Positions 24,412 through 33,027 of a stretch of 64,000 nucleotides of DNA are shown here, piece after piece. Location of the stretch: contig NZ_CP029481.1 of assembly GCF_003151255.1 (NCBI RefSeq), positions 1,550,001 through 1,614,000 on the forward strand, read 5' to 3'. The notes beneath the pieces were generated by a model. It saw only the letters and a program-made list of their open reading frames with translations. It had not been told where the DNA came from and ran no database searches. The stretch is from Microvirga sp. 17 mud 1-3. GTDB lineage: Bacteria; Pseudomonadota; Alphaproteobacteria; Rhizobiales; Beijerinckiaceae. Position 1 is the stretch's first letter. Every line of letters begins with the position of its first letter. The position numbers were made by a program, and so were the translations under genes.

Positions 24412-25575
24412 TTGAGCAAGTCCTCACAGCCCGATTGGGATCCGCGGTCCTCGACCGTGCTCGATGATCAGATCGCAGCCTATGACGATATGCGGCGCCG
24501 TTGCCCCGTGGCGCATAGCGACTATCTCCATTGGTCCGTCTTCAGGCACGCCGACGTCATGCAGGTGCTGGAAGACCATGGCACTTTCAGCAGCATCGTC
24601 TCACAGCATCCCTCCGTACCCAATGGAATGGATCCACCCCGGCACACCGCCTACCGGGCTCTCATCGATCCATATTTCGCGCCGGAGCGAGTGCAGGCCT
24701 TCGAACCGATCTGCCGGGACATCGCCCTGGACCTGATCGCCAGACTGCCGAATGACGGCGAGGTCGAAATAATGGACGGGCTGGCGCGGGATTTTGCGCT
24801 GCGGATCCAGTGTGCCTTTATGGGCTGGCCGGATACCTTGCATGAGCCTTTGCGGCAGTGGACGCGGCGGAACCATGACGCCACCCTGGCTGGCGACCGG
24901 TCCGCCACGGCGGCCGTAGCCCGGGAGTTCGACGGCTACGTCAGAACTCTGCTCGACCTGCGCCGCAGCGCCGGTGAGTGCGCGCCGGATGATGTGATGT
25001 CTCGCCTGCTCAGGGAGCGAATTGACGGCAGAGCGCTGACAGATGAGGAGATCGTCAGCATCGTGCGTAACTGGACCGTGGGTGAACTCGGCACTATCGC
25101 GGCCAGTGTCGGGATTGTGGCGCATCAACTGGCTGTCTGCCCGGACCTGCAGCAGCGCCTGCGCGCGGATTCCTCGCTTCTGCTGCCTGCGATAGACGAG
25201 GTCCTGCGCATGCATGGGCCGCTGATCACCAATCGTCGGATCACGACCCGTGCGGTAGAGATCGGTGGCCGCCGGCTTGAGGCAGGAGCGCGCATCAGCT
25301 TGATCTGGGCCTCTGCCAATCGTGACGAGGCTGTTTTCGGAAACCCGGACGAGTTCCGGCTCGACCGCGATCCGTCGCAAAATCTGCTCTACGGCGCTGG
25401 AATCCATGTTTGCCCAGGGGCGGCCTTGGCCAGGCTTGAGCTCCGCGTTGTGATGGAGGAACTGCTGGCACGTACCGATCGGATAGCGTTGGTGCCGGAG
25501 AACCGGCCTGTCCGTGCCGCTTATCCGGCCAGCGGCTTCGCGTCGCTGCCCCTGCGGATCGAGCGGGGCGCATGA
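24412..25575 (+). CDS. Cytochrome P450 with non-canonical I-helix
   Basis: This 387-residue soluble bacterial P450 has the haem-binding loop LLYGAGIHVCPGAALAR with Cys334, and the ExxR motif Glu263-VL-Arg266. The usual Phe of FxxGxHxC is Leu. In the I-helix, where AGxE/D-TT is normal, it reads V223-G-E-L-G-T228: the acid-alcohol pair for O2 activation is Leu-Gly if the glycines are aligned, with one Thr shifted. The start is TTG at 24412; the next in-frame ATG would remove the first conserved segment. It converges tightly on the universal stress protein. The substrate is unknown. Confidence 0.9.
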   Translation: MSKSSQPDWDPRSSTVLDDQIAAYDDMRRRCPVAHSDYLHWSVFRHADVMQVLEDHGTFSSIVSQHPSVPNGMDPPRHTAYRALIDPYFAPERVQAFEPICRDIALDLIARLPNDGEVEIMDGLARDFALRIQCAFMGWPDTLHEPLRQWTRRNHDATLAGDRSATAAVAREFDGYVRTLLDLRRSAGECAPDDVMSRLLRERIDGRALTDEEIVSIVRNWTVGELGTIAASVGIVAHQLAVCPDLQQRLRADSSLLLPAIDEVLRMHGPLITNRRITTRAVEIGGRRLEAGARISLIWASANRDEAVFGNPDEFRLDRDPSQNLLYGAGIHVCPGAALARLELRVVMEELLARTDRIALVPENRPVRAAYPASGFASLPLRIERGA

Positions 25576-25588
25576 GGGCGCCCCTCGA

Positions 25589-26431
25589 TCAGTAAGAGAG
25601 AAACAGCGGAACCGGACAGCTTTTGAGCAATGACTGCGTCGTGCCACCGAGCACCATCTGGCGCAGGCGCGAATGGACATAGGCGCCCATCACAATCATG
25701 TCCGCATGGGTCAGAGTCGCATGGTTGCGTAATGTCTCGGCTACATCGCCGTTGATCGCCGGTAGGTTCAACACGCTCACTCGGACGCCGTGGCGCGAAA
25801 GATGCGGGGCTATTTCGGCACCCGACGCCATGTGCGTTAGATCCTTCTCGCCCGTGATACTGACCAGATCGACCTGTTCGCATTCCCGCAGGAAGGGAAG
25901 GGCGTCGTTCAGGGCGCGTGCGGCCTTGGCACTGCCGTCCCATGCCACCACGATCCGGCGGGCCGCAAAGGTCTCCCGGCCGGGAGGGACAACGATGAGC
26001 GGACGGCCGCTGTCGATAAGCACCGCCTCGATGAGACCGCGGTCGATGGCCAGCGCAACCGGTTCGGCGTCCAGCACCGTCAGGTCATGGCTTCGCGCCA
26101 GGGTCGTGAAGCTCCTGATGAGATCCGCATAGGCGAGTTGCGGTGCCTGAGTCGTACAGGCAAGTCCGGAGGCTGCCGCAGATTGCCGGGCCGTATCGAC
26201 GACGGCGTTCGCCAAGGCATCGAGCCGGCGATTCTCGGCGGCGACCAGGCCCTTCGCCACGCTGCTGACGAAAGCATGCGTGAGCACGAGTTTCAGCGAG
26301 GCGGCCTGAACGGTCACATGAGCTCCGGTCTCCCTGGCCAGCGAGAGGCCATAGGCCAGTGCCGAGACGGATTCTTCGTTATCCCCTTCCTCCGTCAGGC
26401 CGATCAGAATGCTGTGGATGTTCTGAAACAC
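25589..26431 (-). CDS. Tandem universal stress protein (two Usp domains)
   Basis: This 280-residue protein has two Usp folds: residues about 3-145 (IHSILIGLTEEGD...) and 150-280 (RRIVVAWDGSAKAARALNDA...). The second ends with the ATP-binding loop GAYVHSRLRQMVLGGT. The start is GTG at 26431 with AGGAGG five bases upstream; an upstream ATG reading lacks an SD. Tandem Usp proteins often respond to low oxygen or respiratory arrest. It is divergent from the FmdE-like gene across a 233-base region with two inverted repeats. Confidence 0.9.
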   Translation of the reverse strand: MFQNIHSILIGLTEEGDNEESVSALAYGLSLARETGAHVTVQAASLKLVLTHAFVSSVAKGLVAAENRRLDALANAVVDTARQSAAASGLACTTQAPQLAYADLIRSFTTLARSHDLTVLDAEPVALAIDRGLIEAVLIDSGRPLIVVPPGRETFAARRIVVAWDGSAKAARALNDALPFLRECEQVDLVSITGEKDLTHMASGAEIAPHLSRHGVRVSVLNLPAINGDVAETLRNHATLTHADMIVMGAYVHSRLRQMVLGGTTQSLLKSCPVPLFLSY

Positions 26432-26551
26432 CGTATCCTCCTGTGGCGATGCCGGTTCAGGACTTGCGAGGCTGTAATCCTGCCCCATTTCGAGCCGTCC
26501 GGCAAAGCCGGCTGTGAAGCACACCATAATTGCATCAGGTCATCGCAACGA

Positions 26552-26569
26552 CATTGAGCCAGCGCAATG
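26552..26569. promoter_or_regulatory. Inverted repeat CATTG-N8-CAATG, degenerate FNR/Dnr-like
   Basis: CATTGAGCCAGCGCAATG has five-base arms. Its core TTGAGCCAGCGCAA matches TTGAT-N4-ATCAA at 7 of 10 positions. It lies between the divergent Usp and FmdE genes, a usual place for an Anr/FNR-type site. Confidence 0.35.
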
Positions 26570-26604
26570 ACCGGCCGACGAGATCGGACGAAGATTAAAA
26601 TGCA

Positions 26605-26630
26605 AATTGCCAAAGCCGCTCCTGGCAATT
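26605..26630. promoter_or_regulatory. Perfect 8-bp inverted repeat AATTGCCA-N10-TGGCAATT
   Basis: Arms at 26605-26612 and 26623-26630 are perfectly complementary with a 10-base spacer. It lies 35 bases upstream of the FmdE-like start. It could be an operator or a 5' UTR stem-loop. Confidence 0.45.
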
Positions 26631-26664
26631 CAAGCGCTACTCCAAGCGAAAGGTGATGGCACCA

Positions 26665-27276
26665 ATGAAATTTCCGGACTTCTTCGACAGGGCACCCAGC
26701 CTCACCGTTTACGATCCTCTCGCGGCGTTCCTGGGCGCTGTCGAGGATGGGCTCATCACGTATTCCTACTCCGATGCCGTCAAGCTCGCCGGACATTCCT
26801 GCCCGACCGTGGCGGGTGCATTTCTCATGACCGTGAAGGCCCTTGAGCACCTCTATGGCAGTGAGGTCCCGGTGCGGGGCGAGATCGACGTTGAGCTCCG
26901 ACAGGACGCGTCCGAAGGGGTTGCGGGCGTGGTCGCTTCCGTGGCTGCCCTGCTGACTGGGGCGGCCGGCGAGGGTGGTTTCAAAGGGATCGCCGGACAA
27001 TTCGAGCGGCGCGACCGTCTCCGCTATGGCATGGACTTCGATGGCGAGGTTTCGTTTCGTCGCCGTGACACGGGTGTCCGCGTTGTCGCGAGGATGAATG
27101 GAGGCGCAGTGCCGCCCGTTCCGGAATCCCGGGTGTCGCTCCAGCGCGTTCTTTCCGGCGATGCATCGCGCGACGAGGCCAGGGAATTTGGCCTTCTGTG
27201 GCAGGAGCGGGTTCGCCGAATGCTGATCGAGCATGCGGATGATCCCGATTTCATCCGTCTGGAGGCGGTCTCCTGA
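26665..27276 (+). CDS. FmdE-domain protein
   Basis: This protein of about 203 residues carries the FmdE family core AGHSCPTVAGAFLM near residue 45, the domain named after subunit E of formylmethanofuran dehydrogenase. The C-terminal zinc ribbon of archaeal FmdE is absent, and no Fmd catalytic genes are nearby. No signal peptide is present. ATG at 26665 has an extended SD (AGGTGAT) just upstream; ATG at 26656 is the alternative. The cysteine and histidine of the motif suggest metal binding (inference). It leads a two-gene unit with the DUF6522-like protein. Confidence 0.75.
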   Translation: MKFPDFFDRAPSLTVYDPLAAFLGAVEDGLITYSYSDAVKLAGHSCPTVAGAFLMTVKALEHLYGSEVPVRGEIDVELRQDASEGVAGVVASVAALLTGAAGEGGFKGIAGQFERRDRLRYGMDFDGEVSFRRRDTGVRVVARMNGGAVPPVPESRVSLQRVLSGDASRDEAREFGLLWQERVRRMLIEHADDPDFIRLEAVS

Positions 27277-27330
27277 TGTCGAGGCGTTTGGCTTTCGTTT
27301 CGCCGCTCAGCCTGGAAAGGATGTCTTCTC

Positions 27331-27621
27331 ATGGCAAGCGTCAAAGTCCTGAACGGCAGTGTCCAAGTCGATGCGTCCCTGCTCGCCGAGCAGTTCGATC
27401 TTGAGCCGTCGTCCGTAATCGACCTTCTTCGCAGAGGGGAGATCACGAGTCGGTATGAGCGAGGTACCGGAGAAGACGAAGGGCGTCATCGGCTGACCTT
27501 CTTCCACGGAAGCAGGCGACTGCGCCTTATCGTGGACGGAACAGGACAAATCCTGCGCCGCTCATGCATCGATTTTGGCGAGCGGGCACTCCCGGCTTCT
27601 CTTCACAAGCCAGGCCCATAA
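27331..27621 (+). CDS. Small DUF6522-like protein
   Basis: This 96-residue cytosolic protein has DASLLAEQFDLEPSSVIDLLRRGEITSRYERG followed by RHRLTFFHGSRRLRLIVDGTGQIL, a pattern I associate with DUF6522. Function is unknown. AAAGGA lies before the ATG. It is 54 bases after the FmdE-like gene and convergent with the MscS gene, so the two small genes are probably co-transcribed. Confidence 0.65.
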   Translation: MASVKVLNGSVQVDASLLAEQFDLEPSSVIDLLRRGEITSRYERGTGEDEGRHRLTFFHGSRRLRLIVDGTGQILRRSCIDFGERALPASLHKPGP

Positions 27622-27643
27622 CTTCCGGCCCCGTCGCTGAATC

Positions 27644-29500
27644 TCAGCGAATTCCGGAAAGGCGATCTGCGGCTGCGGCGAACGTAATCGGCTTGGGGAC
27701 GGCAACGATTCCGTTTTCCCGGAACGTGCGCTGAATAGCCAAATAGACCGCCTTGCGGATGGCGAATTGCTTGCCTGCTCGCGCCTTGAATTTGCCGCGC
27801 ACCAGCAGCGTGCCATCCTCGACCGAGGCAATGCCCTGGCTCTTGAACGTCTCGAGCAGGTCCCCGCTCAGATCCGGGTCGTCCGCAATCTCCTGTCCGA
27901 TCTGTTTGAAGAGCTTGCGCACCTTGTCGACATCCGTGTCGAACGCGACCCGGAACACCAGCTTCTCGATCACCCAGTCACGGGAATAGTTCTGAATCTT
28001 GCCGATTTGTCCGTAAGGGATGGTCGCGATGGCGCCCCGCGGATGGCGCAGGCTCACCGAGCGAACCGAGATCCGCTCCACCATGCCCTTGGCACCGGAC
28101 GTTTCGATGTATTCGCCGAGGCGGAAAGCATCGTCGAGCAGGAAGAACAGTCCCGACACGATGTCTTTTACGAGCGTCTGCGAGCCGAAGCCGATGGCCA
28201 GCCCGAAGACGCTCAGGCCGGTGATCAGCGGCCAGACATTCACGTCGAGGATGACGAGGATCGTCAGAACCGACAGGACGAAGATGCTTGCCTTTGCCGT
28301 TCCTTGAAGAAGCGGCAGCAGGGTCTCCAGGCGGGTGCGGGGGGCATGCGTGTTCCCTTCGGTTTCGGCATCCGGTTCCCGATGCTCCTTGGCCCGGACG
28401 CGTTCGATGCTTGCGGCGGTCACGTTCCAGAGCAGCGCGCCGACAAGCGCCACGAGGATCATTTCGACGGCGCGCGTGCTGATGAGCGTAACGTTGAAGC
28501 CGATCGCCGTCAGGGCCGGCAGGGCCCATAGATACGCCAGCAGGCCGATGACAAGGACCGCAAAGGCAAAGCGCGCCATCCGCCGGAATGTGGCGGCCAG
28601 GAGGGAAGTGGATGGGTCGTCGGCCTTGCGTTCCACCCAAGCGCCGATTGCACTGTCGACGTGGGGAGCAACGAGAACCAGGAGGAGCGTGCCGAGCATC
28701 GCCAGTCCGGGGAGGGGTCTCTCAACGGTCACGCCGATCTGGAGCGCCAGGAAGGTGCCGACGAGCGCCAGGATGGCCAGGGTCGGCCAGGCGGATGCGA
28801 AATGCGCACGCCAGGTGGAGCGGGGTTCCGACCCGGCAACCGCCATAGCGATGGCCTTGCGATGATGCCAATAGGCATAGACGAGCAGAACCGTGGTCGG
28901 GAGGCTGACGATGAACAGCCCCGTCATGTCGCGGAGGGCAGGCCCTGCATTCCAGGCCTTCAGTGTGGCAAGGGCCGCCAGGCCGAGGAATCCCCATGCG
29001 GAGCCGGCCGCCAGAATTCGGGCGAATGAGGCAAGGCGAGGCCCCGGCAAATCCTGGCCTGCGTTGCTGTGCAACAGGCCCGTGACAAGGCGGCCGAAGA
29101 GTAGGCCGAGAATGGCCGCAATGCCCCATACCCTTGCCACATGGCGCTCAATCTCGTCCACGAGACTGAATCTGAGGAGGATGACGATGATCAGCGCAGC
29201 CAGGAATGCGCTGGCTATTTCTCGCAATGGCCGTACTGAAGGAAGGGCTTTCGATGTCGAACGGCCGAGCAGGTACCTAACCCCGTGAAAGGCGAGGGCC
29301 GAAGCCAGAACAGTCCCGATGACGATTGCGGCGAAAGTGCCGGGAGCGTGATTGGTCGCAAGGCTATCGACGAATGCACTCCAGTCACGGCCGACATCGC
29401 CGATTTGCGCAAGTCTTCTCTTGAAGCCGGATTCCAGCGCGATGCCGATCGCGTCAAGACGGTCGATGAACAGGCCGGCGCCCTCCGTTACCTCTGTCAA
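27644..29500 (-). CDS. MscS-family mechanosensitive channel
   Basis: This 618-residue inner-membrane protein has about ten hydrophobic segments in its first 420 residues and an MscS core near 420-520 (LITGLSVFGLAIGFGSQTLVKDIVSGLFFLLDDAFRLGEYIETSGAKGMVERISVRSVSL is the family pattern, here spanning pore helix and beta domain). A C-terminal mixed domain ends at residue 618. The size is like the large MscS relatives (YbdG/YnaI-type or bigger). The start is TTG at 29500 with AGAGGA four bases upstream. It probably releases solutes during osmotic downshock. Confidence 0.9.
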   Translation of the reverse strand: MTEVTEGAGLFIDRLDAIGIALESGFKRRLAQIGDVGRDWSAFVDSLATNHAPGTFAAIVIGTVLASALAFHGVRYLLGRSTSKALPSVRPLREIASAFLAALIIVILLRFSLVDEIERHVARVWGIAAILGLLFGRLVTGLLHSNAGQDLPGPRLASFARILAAGSAWGFLGLAALATLKAWNAGPALRDMTGLFIVSLPTTVLLVYAYWHHRKAIAMAVAGSEPRSTWRAHFASAWPTLAILALVGTFLALQIGVTVERPLPGLAMLGTLLLVLVAPHVDSAIGAWVERKADDPSTSLLAATFRRMARFAFAVLVIGLLAYLWALPALTAIGFNVTLISTRAVEMILVALVGALLWNVTAASIERVRAKEHREPDAETEGNTHAPRTRLETLLPLLQGTAKASIFVLSVLTILVILDVNVWPLITGLSVFGLAIGFGSQTLVKDIVSGLFFLLDDAFRLGEYIETSGAKGMVERISVRSVSLRHPRGAIATIPYGQIGKIQNYSRDWVIEKLVFRVAFDTDVDKVRKLFKQIGQEIADDPDLSGDLLETFKSQGIASVEDGTLLVRGKFKARAGKQFAIRKAVYLAIQRTFRENGIVAVPKPITFAAAADRLSGIR

Positions 29501-29807
29501 GACGTCCTCTTTCTGTTCTGGCGACGTAACACCTGGCTCCGTAGAGCCGCACAGGGATTATCCTCACAGGAATATAGTTCTTGTCCAGAGCAGAGATGAC
29601 GGATCCCGAGCATTGGACGGGGCCATGGCCAACCGTGCGGCCCTGGTTTGACGTGGGCGCAGTTGTGCGGCCGCGGGCCATTTGGAACTATGCTTTGCCA
29701 CAGGCCCGGGCTAAGTCGCCCCTGTTCCTCATTCCGGTGCCATCTCTGGATGCCCGCCGGGGTAATCTATCGACAGCCTGCCATCTGAAGGTCGGAAAAT
29801 CTTGGAC
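29501..29807. other. Divergent intergenic region
   Basis: This 307-base region lies between the MscS channel and an unknown membrane protein. It has a small hairpin, GGCTC-CGTA-GAGCC, near 29532-29545 and otherwise no recognisable operator. A long reading frame from 29581 that runs into the next gene lacks support. Confidence 0.4.
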
Positions 29808-30605
29808 ATGTCTTTCTGGTTGCCGCTGGCAATCAAGATGCTGACGAGCGCCGCCATCGTGGTCGGAGCCTCTTTCATCGTCGAGCGAAGCGGTCCCTTC
29901 ATGGGAGCGATGATTGCGACGCTGCCGATCTCGGCCGGGCCGGCCTATGCGTTCCTGGCGCTGGATCACGGACCGGATTTCATCGCGGCCAGCGCCTTGA
30001 CCGGGCTTGCGGTCTCGGCCGCAACGGTTCTCTTCATGGTCGTCTATGCGGCGGTTGCCCAGCGGCGTGGCCTGCCGGCGAGCCTCGGCGCCGCCTTTGC
30101 GATGTGGGCGATCGCCATCTGGCTCATTCTTCAGGCTCAATGGACCTTTGGCGGCGCGCTCCTCCTGAACGCAGCGGTCTATGCCGGGGCTCTGCCGCTC
30201 GCGCGCAGGTTTGCCTCGTCGGCTATGCCAGCGTCTCCAAAGAAACGGGCATGGGATGTCCCTTTCCGAGCCGCGCTGGTCATGACCGTGGTCGGCGTCA
30301 CGGTCTTGGCCGGGCGAGCGCTGGGGCCGTCCATCGCTGCCGTGGCGGCGCTCGCCCCTGTCGTTCTGATCAGCCTGTCCCTGATCCTGCAGCCTCGGAT
30401 CGGCGGCGTGGCCGCTGCCTCCGTGATCGCGAACGGGGTTCCGGGCATGGTGGGCTTCGTCCTCGCGCTAAGCCTTCTCCATCTCTGTTCCGTCCCGCTG
30501 GGGACGTGGCTGTCACTTCTGCTGGCTTTGGCGACGAGCGTCGGCTGGAATGCGTCGCTCATCGCAGCGAGGCGTTGGCGGTCGATTTCGCGGGCTGGGG
30601 CTTGA
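29808..30605 (+). CDS. Unknown polytopic membrane protein
   Basis: I do not recognise this protein. It has 265 residues and about eight hydrophobic segments in two halves separated by a charged loop near residue 145 (SSAMPASPKKRAWD). Each half contains Gly/Pro motifs inside the membrane (MGAMIATLPISAGPAYAF and AVAALAPVVLISLSL), suggesting an internal duplication and a transporter-like role. ATG at 29808 is preferred over TTG at 29802 because GGAAAA precedes it by better spacing. It stands alone on the plus strand before a LysR gene. Confidence 0.7.
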   Translation: MSFWLPLAIKMLTSAAIVVGASFIVERSGPFMGAMIATLPISAGPAYAFLALDHGPDFIAASALTGLAVSAATVLFMVVYAAVAQRRGLPASLGAAFAMWAIAIWLILQAQWTFGGALLLNAAVYAGALPLARRFASSAMPASPKKRAWDVPFRAALVMTVVGVTVLAGRALGPSIAAVAALAPVVLISLSLILQPRIGGVAAASVIANGVPGMVGFVLALSLLHLCSVPLGTWLSLLLALATSVGWNASLIAARRWRSISRAGA

Positions 30606-30725
30606 TCGCCCGTCCAAGGCGCCTCTTAGCGCTGGCCCGAGGCCGGACGCTTCGTTCATAATCCTTGTCACTGTCGATCCGCATCCGATTTCCGGCGCGG
30701 AGCCCGTTATTCGGACGAGCAGGTC

Positions 30726-31640
30726 ATGATCGATCTGAGAAACATTGAAACGTTCTTCTGGGCCGCCGCGCTCGGCAGCCTGAGGGCGGCCTCCGAGAAA
30801 CTCGGGACGACCCAGCCGGCCGTGTCGCAAAGGATCGCCTCCCTGGAAGCCGCTTTGGGCGTGCGCCTGTTCGAGCGGGACGCGCGCGGCGTGACCCTGA
30901 CCGCGAAGGGGCGGGAAATCCTGTCCCATGCCGAGCGGATGATGCAGGTCCGGCGCGATATGCTCCGCGCAGCCCAGGATCAGAATGTCATGAGCGGCAT
31001 GGTCCGGATCGGCGTGGCGGAGACTATCGTGCAAACTTGGCTGTCCGCGCTCATCGAGGAGGTTCACAGTGCCTATCCGGCTCTGGTGCTGGAGATCGAG
31101 GTCGACAGCACGCATGTGCTCCGCTCCCATCTGATATCGCGCCAGATCGACCTCGCCTTCCTGATGGGGCCCGTGCTTCAGGAGCGTGTCGAGAACCTGC
31201 CGCTCTGCACCTATCCGCTCGCCTGGGTCGCCAGTCCTGCACTCAATCTCGGGAGTGGACCGCTTACGCTCGACCAGGTCGCAAGCCGGCCGATCATCAC
31301 CTATCCGTCCAACAGCAGCCCTTACCGCGTGGTGCGGGAGATGCTTCTTCGCGCAGGCGTAAAGACGCCGCGCATGTACGGAAGCGCCTCCCTTTCCATG
31401 GCGGTGCGCATGGCGCTGGACGGAATCGGCACGGCCGTGATCGCGCCCGTGTTTCTGGACAAGGAACTGGCCTCAGGTGAACTCCAGCTTCTTGAGGTGA
31501 AGGGTGATCCCCTGCCGGATCTGAGCTTCACGGCAACCTGGATTGACGGACCGGACAGTCACGCGCCGCGCCTTATTGCCACGCTTGCGCAAGAGGTTGC
31601 GGCCCGGGCCGAGAACCGGAACGGGTCGACATCTAAATAA
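30726..31640 (+). CDS. LysR-family transcriptional regulator
   Basis: This 304-residue regulator has the LysR helix-turn-helix at about residues 18-60 (AASEKLGTTQPAVSQRIASLEAALGVRLFERD) and a periplasmic-binding-like effector domain at 90-295. It lies 245 bases upstream of the TRAP transporter, unusually on the same strand rather than divergent. It probably activates the TRAP/DUF2848/amidase genes in response to the substrate (inference). Confidence 0.93.
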   Translation: MIDLRNIETFFWAAALGSLRAASEKLGTTQPAVSQRIASLEAALGVRLFERDARGVTLTAKGREILSHAERMMQVRRDMLRAAQDQNVMSGMVRIGVAETIVQTWLSALIEEVHSAYPALVLEIEVDSTHVLRSHLISRQIDLAFLMGPVLQERVENLPLCTYPLAWVASPALNLGSGPLTLDQVASRPIITYPSNSSPYRVVREMLLRAGVKTPRMYGSASLSMAVRMALDGIGTAVIAPVFLDKELASGELQLLEVKGDPLPDLSFTATWIDGPDSHAPRLIATLAQEVAARAENRNGSTSK

Positions 31641-31885
31641 AATTTATATCCCTTATTCAAACATTCGACTGGACAATAAAAACGATACTGGAATGCAATG
31701 ACCGGAGAATGACATTCGGAGAGATGGAATTTCGGCAGGATCGACAAGGCAAAAGACGATCTTGTCGTCATCCGCCGAGTGTTCGTCTTCGAATTGATGC
31801 ATTGTTGCAAAGAGCTGGGAGTGGCCTCTCTTTTCTGAAACAACGTGCCGGTTCGCATCAAAAACCAACCAGAGGATGGTACCCC
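31641..31885. promoter_or_regulatory. AT-rich intergenic region upstream of TRAP operon
   Basis: This region is notably AT-rich at 31632-31690 compared with its surroundings, with runs such as AAATAAAATTTATATCCC. It is the likely control region for the TRAP operon. No confident -35/-10 pair could be read. Confidence 0.4.
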
Positions 31886-32929
31886 ATGAAAAGAATTCTT
31901 TATGCCGCCGCAGCGCTGCTCGTGACGTCCGGTGCCGCGCTCGCGCAGGACCTGCCCAAGACCCATCTCAAGATCATCGGGGGCCTCAGCAACCTCACGG
32001 CCTACAACGATTTCGAGAAGCCCTTCTGGACCAAGACGATTCCAGAACTTTCCAAGGGCCAGGTTACGGCGGAGATCAAGGGCTTCAACGAGATGGGCCT
32101 TAAGGGACCTGAGATCCTGCGTCTCATGTCCCAGGGCGTCATCGAGTTCGGCACCGCGACGCTCTCCTATTTCGCTAGCGACAACCCGATCAACGAGGCT
32201 ATCGATCTTGCGGGTCTTGCTCCCGACGTGAAGACCGCGCGCGCTGTCACAGACGCGTTCGAGCCGGTTTACGCCAAGCTCTACGGCGAGGGCTCCAACG
32301 TGAAGCTCTTGGGGATCTCGACCTATCCGGCGCAGGTCCTGTTCTGCAACGCCGAGGTCAACAGCCTCGCGGATCTCAAGGGCAAGAAGGTTCGCACCAG
32401 CAGCCGTACGCAGGCTGAGTTCGTGGAAGCATTCGGTGGTTCGAGCGTGACGATGGCCTTCGGCGAGGTTGTGCCCGCTCTGCAGAACAAGGTGGTGGAT
32501 TGCGCAATCACCGGCTCTCTCTCGGGCTATTCGGCCAAGTGGTATGAGGTTTCGACGCACCTCTTCGCGCTCCCGATCAACTGGAACCAGCAGATCCATG
32601 CCGTCAACCAGAAGGCCTGGGACAAGCTCGATCCGAAGGTGCAGACCTTCCTCCAGACCAACATCAAGACCCTGATGGACGATATCTGGAAAGCGGCCGC
32701 AGAGCAGACGCAGCAGGGTTATGACTGCAACACCGGCGCCGATGCCTGCACGTTGCCCGTCAAGGGCAAGATGAAGCTGGTTCAGCCGTCCGATGCCGAC
32801 CGCGCGCTTCTCAAGAAGGCTCTCCAGGAATCGATCCTGCCTAAGTGGGCCGCGCGTTGCTCTGCCGATTGCGTGAAGAGCTTCAACGAGACCATCGGCA
32901 AGACGCTCGGCGTCACGGCCTCCAAGTAA
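31886..32929 (+). CDS. TRAP transporter substrate-binding protein (DctP family)
   Basis: This 347-residue periplasmic binding protein has a signal peptide cleaved after about residue 21 (GAALAQ). DctP features include the central VRTSSRTQAEFVEAFGGSSVTMAFGEVVPALQNKVVDCAITGS, containing the conserved Arg that pairs with substrate carboxylate. AGAGGAT precedes the ATG. Four cysteines near the C-terminus (CNTGADAC, CSADC) are unusual for the family and may form disulfides. It starts a DctPQM set for organic acid import. Confidence 0.93.
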   Translation: MKRILYAAAALLVTSGAALAQDLPKTHLKIIGGLSNLTAYNDFEKPFWTKTIPELSKGQVTAEIKGFNEMGLKGPEILRLMSQGVIEFGTATLSYFASDNPINEAIDLAGLAPDVKTARAVTDAFEPVYAKLYGEGSNVKLLGISTYPAQVLFCNAEVNSLADLKGKKVRTSSRTQAEFVEAFGGSSVTMAFGEVVPALQNKVVDCAITGSLSGYSAKWYEVSTHLFALPINWNQQIHAVNQKAWDKLDPKVQTFLQTNIKTLMDDIWKAAAEQTQQGYDCNTGADACTLPVKGKMKLVQPSDADRALLKKALQESILPKWAARCSADCVKSFNETIGKTLGVTASK

Positions 32930-33027
32930 TCCGTATCGATCGCGCCGGAGCTCTTATGGCTCCGGCGCATCCAATCACCCATTTCAGCCCGCCGCGGCGC
33001 ATGAAGGGTCGGAAAAAAGGTGCTCTC

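Noticed and set aside
29581..29844. An 87-codon frame upstream of the unknown membrane protein
   Set aside because: It lacks an SD, has no recognisable features and overlaps the better-supported gene in another frame.
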